Positions 6,771-13,503 of a stretch of 23,566 nt of DNA are shown here, in pieces. The number at the start of each line of letters is the position of its first letter. The stretch's first letter is position 1. Position numbers and translations under genes: made by a program. The stretch comes from Pseudomonadota bacterium (GTDB lineage Bacteria > Pseudomonadota > Gammaproteobacteria > Steroidobacterales > Steroidobacteraceae), in assembly GCA_021817875.1 (NCBI GenBank), contig JAKAFQ010000006.1, positions 1 through 23,566 of the forward strand, read 5' to 3'. The notes below the pieces were generated by a model that saw only the letters and a list, made by a program, of their open reading frames with translations, had not been told where the DNA came from and did not search any database.

Positions 6771-7740
6771 CGCGACTTATCGCGGCTGGCTGAGCGTGGC
6801 ATCGAATGGACGCGGGCCGAGATTGAGGCGATCGACCCCGACACCAGAACGGTTCGGACGAGCGCCGGCACCGTGGGGGGCGACTATCTGGTCATAGCCC
6901 TTGGCGCCGAGCGCCATCCCGAGGCGGTGCCCGGTTTCGCGGAGGCCGCGCTCGATCTCTATGAAGTTACCGGCGCACTGCGCATTCGCGAGTCCCTGGA
7001 GAATTTCAACGGCGGCCGGGTAGTGGTGATTGTCGCGCGCACGCCGTTCTCCTGCCCCTCTGCGCCCTATGAGGCCGCGTTTCTCGTCGAATCGCTGTTG
7101 CGCCGGCGCGGCGTGCGCGCGCAAAGTGAAATCGCTGTGTACACGCCCGAAGACCTGCCCATGCCCGTCGCCGGGCCGGAAGTGGGCAAGGATCTGGTGC
7201 GCATGATCGAGGAGCGTGGAATCGAGTTTCATCCCGAGCAGATCGTAATGAAAGTCGACCCGGTGGCACGTACAGCCCGGTTCGAACTCGAGGACAGCAA
7301 GTTTGATCTGCTCATCGGCGTGCCGCCACACCGGGCACCCGAGTCGCTGCGCGCGGCAAAGCTGACCGATGCCTCGGGCTGGGTGCCCGTCGACGCAAGT
7401 TCGCTGCGGACCCGCCACGCGGGCGTGTATGCCATCGGTGACGCCACCTCGATCCGGCTTGCCAATCGGCATGTTCCTGCCCAAGGCCGGGGTATTCGCC
7501 GACGAACAGGCCCGCATCGTCGCCGAGAACATCGCCGCAGAGATCGTCGGCAAGGCCGCCGTCGGCAGATTCAACGGCCACGGCTTCTGCTACATCGAGA
7601 TCGGCGACAACATGACCGCTTACGGCGCCGGCAACTTCTATGGTATCCCTGCTCCGACGATAAGCCTGGAGCCGCCATCAACGCGCTTCTGCAAGGAGAA
7701 GCACGAAATGGAACGTGCCGCGCAAGCGCTGTGGCTGTAG
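6771..7740 (+). pseudogene. SQR-like FAD/NAD(P) oxidoreductase, 5'-truncated and frameshifted
   Basis: Sequence from RDLSRLAERGIEW to the stop at 7740 matches the C-terminal three quarters of sulfide:quinone-reductase-like flavoproteins: GDYLVIALGAE, RVVVIVARTPFSCPSAPYEA, VYTPEDLPMPVAGP, DLLIGVPPHRAPESLR, and the FAD-binding HAGVYAIGDAT. The N-terminal Rossmann glycine motif is absent because the 5' part is lost. At 7467 an extra C (AATCGGC where AAT-GGC is expected) shifts the frame: LAN continues as GMFLPKAGVFADEQARIVAE in the next frame down to ERAAQALWL. The family oxidises sulfide or related substrates at the membrane. One frameshift could be a sequencing error, but the missing N-terminus could not. 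Bases 7741-7868 downstream hold nothing supportable. Confidence 0.75.
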
Positions 7741-7868
7741 CAGGCCGCCCCGAAACCAGCCGCGCCTGATGCACCCTGATCGAGGACCATCTCGTCAACA
7801 TGCCGCGGGGCGCCGTTTCGGTCAAGCTCGGAAAGATCCCGGCGTCGACGATTTCGGGGAATTTCGCG

Positions 7869-9140
7869 TTACCCAACCAGGACCTTCAGATTGTTTCCAT
7901 ATCGTTCCGTCAAGGCATCGAACAGTTCGAGCAATTCTTCGCTTGTCTGCGCGATCTTGAATTGCCCGATCGGGTGTGTGGGGTTTTCTGCGCTCCGGCA
8001 AAGTTCATCCCAGACATCGTCTGCCCGATCCAGTGCGGTTCGTTCCCTTTCGGAAGTCAACGCGGAACCGCGCAACGCAGCGACTGCGTCGCGAAAACCC
8101 GTTTGTGCCGCTTGCGCTTGTTCGATCCAGGTTCGGGGGGCCGCATTGCATTCGATCGCCCGCATCAGGGCCAGCTTGGCGACACGTTGCGCAAACATGC
8201 GTTGGCGTCCCGCGAGATTCACGATGTGCATGCCCTCCACCGGGCTGGCTGTCTCCAGGGCGATGGTCAAACGGTCGGCGGCTTCCAATAGACGTTCGGC
8301 GGCAGCGTCGAGCGACTGCACGTCTCCTGGCGTATCCGGACGCAGCGCGGTTTCCAGGTCCCGCCAGGAGCCCTCGACCGTTTCCAGCAGATCTCCGAAC
8401 GTTGCCCTGGAAATCCACTGCGCGAGAGTCGCCAAGTTTTGCGCAACCCGGTCGATCGATGCATGCTGCAAGGCCCGCGCACTCGCAGGTTCGATGTCCC
8501 TCAATGCAAGCAGGTGAAGTTTTACCAGACGCTGCGAAAGCATGCGTAGCTGGCCCGCACGGTTGATCGCTTCGGCGCTGCGCGCAGCGTCGATTAGACG
8601 CTGCGCGACTTGACCAAGACGCCGCTTTCCGTGCATCGCGGTATCCCGCAGCATGCGGAATGCATCTTCCTCCGCCATGCCGCCGGTCGTCATCAGAATT
8701 CCTTTGGCGCGATCCAGAAGTTTCCGCTCTTCGAGGCGTACGGACATTTCCTGGAGCGCACGGCGTTGCGCACGCTCCTTTTGAAAGCGCACGCGAGCGA
8801 GGTGAATCGTCGGCCGCAAGCGTTCCGCGCCGTAGCCCCGCACGATCCACGCGTGAACGCCGCTCGCAAGCGCATGTTCGATCGATTCCGCGCGTACATC
8901 GTCCGTGAAGACCGCGACCGCAACCGGACGTGCGGATTGCAGCGCCGCAAGCGCCGTGAACAGCTCCGGCACGGGCGTTGGCGCCAGAACGATGACGAGA
9001 TCGGGTGCCGAGCGGACAACATCCTGCACCAAGTCCTCGCATGTCGTCGCACCAAGCACGTGCACACCGACCACTTTTAGATCGGATTCCAATGCGGCGC
9101 GTGCCGCATCCGGCTCGGCGAGGATCAGTGCAGTACTCAT
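7869..9140 (-). CDS. NasT-like antiterminator: degenerate receiver, ANTAR, two PilJ/P-box units
   Basis: A 423-residue cytoplasmic regulator. Residues 1-120 look like a receiver domain, but the phospho-acceptor position reads PDLVIVLAP with no Asp, so phosphorylation is unlikely. Residues about 131-190 are an ANTAR RNA-binding domain (ERKLLDRAKGILMTTGGMAE, then EDAFRMLRDTAM). The C-terminal half carries two PilJ-type P-box units, INRAGQLRMLSQRLVKL (192-208) and VNLAGRQRMFAQRVAKL (307-323), like the nitrate-binding P-box of NarX. In NasT and NasR the ANTAR domain binds a two-hairpin leader RNA and prevents termination when nitrate or nitrite is present; here sensor and RNA-binder appear to be one chain. 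It is divergent from narK, whose leader carries the expected hairpins. Start ATG 9140 suits the receiver fold, though its ribosome site is weak. Confidence 0.85.
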   Translation of the reverse strand: MSTALILAEPDAARAALESDLKVVGVHVLGATTCEDLVQDVVRSAPDLVIVLAPTPVPELFTALAALQSARPVAVAVFTDDVRAESIEHALASGVHAWIVRGYGAERLRPTIHLARVRFQKERAQRRALQEMSVRLEERKLLDRAKGILMTTGGMAEEDAFRMLRDTAMHGKRRLGQVAQRLIDAARSAEAINRAGQLRMLSQRLVKLHLLALRDIEPASARALQHASIDRVAQNLATLAQWISRATFGDLLETVEGSWRDLETALRPDTPGDVQSLDAAAERLLEAADRLTIALETASPVEGMHIVNLAGRQRMFAQRVAKLALMRAIECNAAPRTWIEQAQAAQTGFRDAVAALRGSALTSERERTALDRADDVWDELCRSAENPTHPIGQFKIAQTSEELLELFDALTERYGNNLKVLVG

Positions 9141-9211
9141 AATCGGTTTGCCATCGATGCCGATCGGACGGGTTCCGGCTTGTCTTGCATAGAATCCGAG
9201 CAAGATCCCTG

Positions 9212-9258
9212 CCAGGCACGGCAATTGCTTGGTTCATGGTGGGCGCAACGGCGCGCCC
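9212..9258 (+). promoter_or_regulatory. ANTAR-type two-hairpin leader RNA of the narK-nirBD-nasA operon
   Basis: Hairpin 1: CCAGGCA (9212-9218) pairs with TGCTTGG (9226-9232), loop CGGCAAT. An 8-nt linker follows. Hairpin 2: GGGCGC (9241-9246), hexaloop AACGGC (9247-9252), GCGCCC (9253-9258). Known ANTAR targets are two small hairpins whose hexaloops have A at position 1 and G at position 4; hairpin 2 fits exactly. Hairpin 1 fits A1/G4 only if its closing A-T pair (9218-9226) is open. A nearly identical element lies before the porin gene. Together with the terminator at 9286 it forms an antitermination leader. Confidence 0.75.
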
Positions 9259-9285
9259 CTTCCTCCGAATTGCCTTCCGGTGGTC

Positions 9286-9320
9286 CTGCGTCCGGCGCGG
9301 CGCGCAGCGGTGTCTTTCGT
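9286..9320 (+). terminator. Regulated leader terminator upstream of narK
   Basis: CTGCG (9286-9290) pairs with CGCAG (9303-9307), with further inner CC/GG pairing and a bulge, followed by a T-rich stretch (GTGTCTTTCGTT, 9309-9320). It starts 27 nt after ANTAR hairpin 2, the same distance as in the porin leader. Predicted to stop transcription unless the ANTAR regulator binds. Confidence 0.6.
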
Positions 9321-9395
9321 TCGGCTTCGAACCTCCTTTTTCCAGGAGGGTCTTCGGTCCGGCCATTTCCATCCCAACCCGTTGCAGGAGAAGCG

Positions 9396-10670
9396 ATGTC
9401 CCACTTCCGCACATTTCTTCGCGCTGGTCACGCGCCGACACTCGCCGCGTCGTTCTTCTATCTGACGTTTACGTTCATCGTCTGGGTGCTCAACGGCGCC
9501 TTGGCTCCGTTCATCAGCGAATCGTTTGGACTTTCGCCCGCGCAAAAGGGGTTGATGCTCTCCATCCCGATCATGGCCGGTGCGCTCATGCGTTTTCCGC
9601 TGGGCGTGCTGGCGCAGTACATCGGCCGCAAGCGTGCCACCTTGGTGGAAATGGCGCTCATCGCCGTCGCAATGCTGTACGGATATCTGCACGTGCACAG
9701 CTTCCACGACCTGCTTGCCATGGGCGCACTGCTCGGCGTTGCCGGCGCGAGCTTCGGCGTGGCGATGTCCTTAGGGTCCGGTTGGTTCCCCGCCCAATAC
9801 AAGGGGTTGGCGATGGGACTGGTCGGCGCAGGAAATATCGGGACCGCGGTAGCGGTGCTGCTTGCCCCGCCGCTCGCACAGGTGTTCGGCTGGCAAGCGG
9901 TGTACGGCATCGCCGCCGCGTCGGTTGCCGTTCCGGCGATCGTCATGATCGTGTTTGCGATAGAACCGCCGGACGTCAATCGGCACGCCGGTCTGCGCGC
10001 GCAACTCGCCTGCCTTTTCGAGAAAGACGGATGGGCGTTCAGCCTGATCTACATCATCACGTTCGGCGGATTCATCGGCCTGTCGTCGTTTCTGCCCACC
10101 TACTACTACGATCAATTCCATGTGAGCAAGGTGCAGGCCGGCCAGCTTGCGATGCTTGCCGCGTTCATGGGGTCGGTATTGCGCATCTTCGGCGGGTGGA
10201 TCTCCGATCATTGGGGCGGCGTGAATACGCTCACGCTGGTGTTGATCGTCGTCGCCGTCTGCATGCTGCTGAATGTTGCGGCAGGCTCCTCGGTTTTCGC
10301 TACGACGCTCCTGCTCATGATCGGATTTGCCGCGCTGGGGGCGGGCAATGGCGCTTTGTTCCAGTTGGTTCCCTTGCGCTGGCCGCTCACAACCGCGGTC
10401 GCCAGCGCCATGATCGGCGAAGTCGGCGCCCTCGGCGGATCGCTCATACCGGCCAGCATGGGGTTGGCAAAACAGGCTTTCGGCAGCTATGGCGGCGGCT
10501 TCGTGCTATTTGCGATTGCCTCTCTGGTCGTGCTCGTTGTCATGCGGCGGATGCAATTGCGCTGGACCCGGACGTGGGTTGCCGACGGTGGACGGGCACA
10601 CGGCGCGGTACCGGCTGCCGCGCCGGAGGTCGCCCGATCGTTCGGAACGGCGGAAACGACGGCCGGGTAA
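9396..10670 (+). CDS. narK: Nitrate/nitrite MFS transporter, NarK/NasA family
   Basis: A 424-residue inner-membrane protein of the major facilitator superfamily with about 12 transmembrane helices. Family marks include LNGALAPFISESFGLSPAQK at the end of helix 1 and the two nitrate-signature glycine-rich stretches: GVAGASFGVAMSLGSGWFP in the N-half and GFAALGAGNGALFQLVPLRW in the C-half. These Gly-rich helices line the substrate path in NarK. ATG 9396 has AGGAG at 9386-9390. The first gene of the operon, it brings in nitrate for NasA; the soluble assimilatory reductases directly downstream make uptake, not respiratory exchange, the likely role. Expression is predicted to depend on the upstream ANTAR leader. 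The tail (about 395-424) is hydrophilic and not diagnostic. Confidence 0.92.
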   Translation: MSHFRTFLRAGHAPTLAASFFYLTFTFIVWVLNGALAPFISESFGLSPAQKGLMLSIPIMAGALMRFPLGVLAQYIGRKRATLVEMALIAVAMLYGYLHVHSFHDLLAMGALLGVAGASFGVAMSLGSGWFPAQYKGLAMGLVGAGNIGTAVAVLLAPPLAQVFGWQAVYGIAAASVAVPAIVMIVFAIEPPDVNRHAGLRAQLACLFEKDGWAFSLIYIITFGGFIGLSSFLPTYYYDQFHVSKVQAGQLAMLAAFMGSVLRIFGGWISDHWGGVNTLTLVLIVVAVCMLLNVAAGSSVFATTLLLMIGFAALGAGNGALFQLVPLRWPLTTAVASAMIGEVGALGGSLIPASMGLAKQAFGSYGGGFVLFAIASLVVLVVMRRMQLRWTRTWVADGGRAHGAVPAAAPEVARSFGTAETTAG

Positions 10671-10708
10671 AGACTGGAATCCTCGGACCTGCAGCGGGAG
10701 TGAAGAAC

Positions 10709-13153
10709 ATGAAATCGAAGTTGGTTCTGATCGGCAACGGAATGGCAGGTGTGCGCACATTGGAAGAGACGCTGCGCATCGCCCCCGACACGTACGACAT
10801 CACGGTGTTCGGCGCGGAACCGTACCCGAATTACAACCGCATCCTTCTTTCGCCGGTACTTGCCGGCGAACAGACTATCGACGAGATCATCCTCAACCCG
10901 CGCTCCTGGTACGAAGAGCACGGCATCGATCTGCACCTGGGCAGGAAGGTGGTAGCGGTGGACCGAGCGCGCCGCTTCGTTCGTGCCGACGACGGCACGC
11001 AGACGCATTATGACCGGCTGCTTCTCGCTGCCGGTTCCAAACCGGTGATTCTTTCTGTTCCCGGATCGGATCTGCCAGGGGTCGTTTCCTACCGCGACAT
11101 CGCCGATACGGAGGCCATGATCGACGCCGCCCGCCGTTATCGGCATGCCGTCGTGATCGGCGGCGGTTTGCTGGGGCTGGAAGCGGCCAACGGTCTCGTG
11201 CAGCGCGGGATGCAGGTTGCCGTGGTGCACCTCGTTCCCACGCTCATGGAGCGGCAACTCGATGCGACGGCGGGCCGAATGCTGCAGTCCTCGCTCGAAG
11301 CGCGGGGGCTGCAATTTTTCACCGGGGCGAAAACCGAGGCATTGCTGCGCGGAGAAAGCGGCCGCGTATGTGCCGTGCGCCTCGCCGATGGCACGGAACT
11401 TCCGGCCGATCTCGTCGTAATGGCCGTCGGGATCCGTGCCAATACGGAACTGGCCGAACAAATCGGGCTGCATTGCAACCGCGGCATCGTCGTCGGCGAC
11501 ACGATGCAGACGATCACCGATCCGCGCATCTACGCAGTGGGCGAGTGCGCAAGCCATCGCGGCACGGCGTATGGCCTGGTTGCGCCGCTCTTCGAGCAGG
11601 CCAAGGTGTGCGCGACGCACTTGGCCGGCTTCGGCATCGGCCGCTACACCGGCAGCCAGGTGTCCACCAAGCTCAAGGTGACGGGAATCGATCTCTTCTC
11701 GGCGGGCGATTTCCTGGGAGGAGGCGATACCGAGGAAATCGTCCTGAGCGATCCGATCGGGGGGGTCTACAAGAAACTCGTGATCCGCGGCGACAAGCTG
11801 GTCGGTGCATGCCTGTACGGCGATACGGTCGACGGGGCGTGGTATTTCTCGCTGCTCCGGGACGGGCGCAAGATTGCCGACATCCGCGATACCCTGATGT
11901 TCGGGCAGCGCCGGGTGGGCGACGCGGGCCACGAGGGACAGAGCCGCGCGCATGCGATGGCCGATGCCGATGAGGTTTGCGGATGCAACGGCGTGACCAA
12001 AGGCGCGATCTGCCGCGCGATCAAGGAAAATGGGCTGTTCACGCTCGAAGAGGTGCGGCGTCATACCAAGGCGAGTGCAAGCTGCGGATCCTGCACGGGT
12101 TTGGTGGAGCAGATCCTGATGTCCACGGCGGGGGGCGACTACTCCGCCGCGCCGGCGAAAAAGGCGATGTGTGGCTGTACCGACTACAGCCATGAAGAGG
12201 TGCGCCGCGCGATCCGCAGGCCGCTGCCCGACGGCAGCCGCCTGCTCAGCATCGCGCGGGTGTTCGAGGTGTTGGAATGGCGCAACCCGACAGGCTGCGC
12301 GAGCTGCCGGCCGGCGATCAACTACTACCTGTTGAGCACCTGGCCACGCGAGGCGGTCGACGATCCGCAATCGCGCTTCATCAACGAGCGCGCGCACGGC
12401 AACATTCAGAGGGATGGTACGTTTTCCGTCGTGCCGCGCATGTGGGGCGGCGAAACCTCGGCGCGGGAGTTGCGCCGCATCGCCGACGTGGTCGATAAAT
12501 ACAAGATCCCCACCGTCAAGGTCACCGGTGGGCAGCGCATCGATTTGCTCGGCGTAAAAAAGGCCGATCTCCCGCAGGTCTGGGCGGACCTCGGAATGCC
12601 CTCGGGTCATGCCTACGCCAAGGCGTTGCGCACGGTGAAGACCTGCGTCGGCTCCGAGTGGTGCCGTTTCGGCACGCAGGATTCGACGCGCATGGGCAAG
12701 GAACTGGAACGGGCGCTCTGGCGCATGTACGCCCCCCACAAGGTCAAGCTTGCCGTCAGCGGTTGCCCGCGCAACTGCGCCGAGGCCGGAATCAAGGACG
12801 TCGGAGTCATCGGCGTCGATTCCGGATGGGAGATCTACATCGCGGGCAACGGCGGAATCAAGACCGAGGTCGCGCAGTTCCTCGCCAAGCTGCCGACGCA
12901 CGAGGAGGTGCTGGAATACGCCGGCGCCTTCCTGCAACTCTACCGCGAAGAGGGTTGGTACCTGGAGCGCACGGTGCACTTTGTCGCTCGTGTCGGCATC
13001 GAAACGGTGCGCAAGCGCATCGTCGACGATGCGACGGGGCGCAAAGCGCTGTGGACGCGCTTGCAGTTTGCGCTCGAAGAGGAACCGGATCCGTGGAACG
13101 AGCCGGCGCGCGCCGGGGTGGATTTGCGGCAATTCGAAGGGCTAACCATATGA
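10709..13153 (+). CDS. nirB: Assimilatory nitrite reductase [NAD(P)H] large subunit
   Basis: An 814-residue cytoplasmic flavo-iron-sulfur-sirohaem enzyme that reduces nitrite to ammonium with NAD(P)H. Domains in order: FAD site (LIGNGMAGVR, 7-16) and NAD site (VVIGGGLLGLEAANGL, 148-163); two BFD-like [2Fe-2S] units, with C424/C426/C459/C462 and C488/C490/C530/C533; and a sirohaem/[4Fe-4S] domain with C646-x5-C652 (TCVGSEWCRFG) and C686-x3-C690 (SGCPRNCAEA). All ligands are present. The second BFD unit is a feature of many assimilatory NirB proteins. ATG 10709 has GGGAG at 10696-10700; the frame is open far upstream but that part is a shadow of narK. It lies 38 bp after narK, and its stop overlaps nirD by 4 bp, so the two subunits are coupled. 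Confidence 0.97.
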   Translation: MKSKLVLIGNGMAGVRTLEETLRIAPDTYDITVFGAEPYPNYNRILLSPVLAGEQTIDEIILNPRSWYEEHGIDLHLGRKVVAVDRARRFVRADDGTQTHYDRLLLAAGSKPVILSVPGSDLPGVVSYRDIADTEAMIDAARRYRHAVVIGGGLLGLEAANGLVQRGMQVAVVHLVPTLMERQLDATAGRMLQSSLEARGLQFFTGAKTEALLRGESGRVCAVRLADGTELPADLVVMAVGIRANTELAEQIGLHCNRGIVVGDTMQTITDPRIYAVGECASHRGTAYGLVAPLFEQAKVCATHLAGFGIGRYTGSQVSTKLKVTGIDLFSAGDFLGGGDTEEIVLSDPIGGVYKKLVIRGDKLVGACLYGDTVDGAWYFSLLRDGRKIADIRDTLMFGQRRVGDAGHEGQSRAHAMADADEVCGCNGVTKGAICRAIKENGLFTLEEVRRHTKASASCGSCTGLVEQILMSTAGGDYSAAPAKKAMCGCTDYSHEEVRRAIRRPLPDGSRLLSIARVFEVLEWRNPTGCASCRPAINYYLLSTWPREAVDDPQSRFINERAHGNIQRDGTFSVVPRMWGGETSARELRRIADVVDKYKIPTVKVTGGQRIDLLGVKKADLPQVWADLGMPSGHAYAKALRTVKTCVGSEWCRFGTQDSTRMGKELERALWRMYAPHKVKLAVSGCPRNCAEAGIKDVGVIGVDSGWEIYIAGNGGIKTEVAQFLAKLPTHEEVLEYAGAFLQLYREEGWYLERTVHFVARVGIETVRKRIVDDATGRKALWTRLQFALEEEPDPWNEPARAGVDLRQFEGLTI

Positions 13154-13503
13154 ATCGCGACGCGGCTACGGACCGGTGGGCGGCGGTTTGCCGGCTGGAC
13201 GACATCCCGAAACTGGGCGCCCGCCGCGTGGAGCGCGAAGGGCGCGCACCCGTGGCGGTCTTCCGCGCGGACGACGATGCGATCTTCGCGCTGCTCGACC
13301 GATGCCCCCACAAGGGCGGCCCGCTGTCGCAAGGAATCGTCTTTGCGCGCAGCGTGGCATGTCCTCTGCACAACTGGACGATCGGACTGGAAGACGGCCG
13401 CGCTGCCGCGCCGGATGAAGGGTGCGCAGCGCGGATCGACGTGCGGATCGAGTCCGGTGTGGTGTACCTGAATCTCGCCCAGATCGATGCGCTTGCGCTC
13501 TGA
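13150..13503 (+). CDS. nirD: Assimilatory nitrite reductase small subunit (Rieske)
   Basis: A 117-residue Rieske-fold protein, the small subunit that joins NirB in NAD(P)H nitrite reductase. The Rieske [2Fe-2S] ligands are all there: C52-x-H54 (RCPHKGGPLS) and C71-x2-H74 (ACPLHNW). Many NirD proteins have lost these ligands and only keep the fold; here cluster binding looks possible. ATG 13150 overlaps the nirB stop as ATGA, the standard coupling. The 3' end overlaps the first codons of nasA by 17 bp if nasA starts at 13487. Length and fold are normal. Confidence 0.93.
   Translation: MNRDAATDRWAAVCRLDDIPKLGARRVEREGRAPVAVFRADDDAIFALLDRCPHKGGPLSQGIVFARSVACPLHNWTIGLEDGRAAAPDEGCAARIDVRIESGVVYLNLAQIDALAL

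Noticed and set aside
7800..7868. Short plus-strand reading MPRGAVSVKLGKIPAS after the flavoprotein remnant
   Set aside because: Looks protein-like for about 30 residues but matches no family I know and runs into the antisense of the ANTAR gene.
9141..9211. Sigma-54 or sigma-70 promoter for narK
   Set aside because: TAGAAT at 9190-9195 could be a -10, but no acceptable -35 or -24/-12 pair was found at the right spacing.
9332..9349. Hairpin CCTCCT-N6-AGGAGG in the narK leader
   Set aside because: Its loop (TTTTCC) is not an ANTAR loop and it is absent from the porin leader; the true ribosome site is at 9386-9390, so a role in hiding it is possible but unsupported.
9185..10708. In-frame 508-codon upstream extension of nirB
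   Set aside because: It overlaps narK in another frame and reads Arg-rich nonsense; the ribosome site at 10696-10700 fixes the start at 10709.
10487..13132. 881-residue minus-strand open frame opposite nirB
   Set aside because: NirB on the plus strand has every cofactor ligand; the opposite frame has no recognisable domain and is a shadow.
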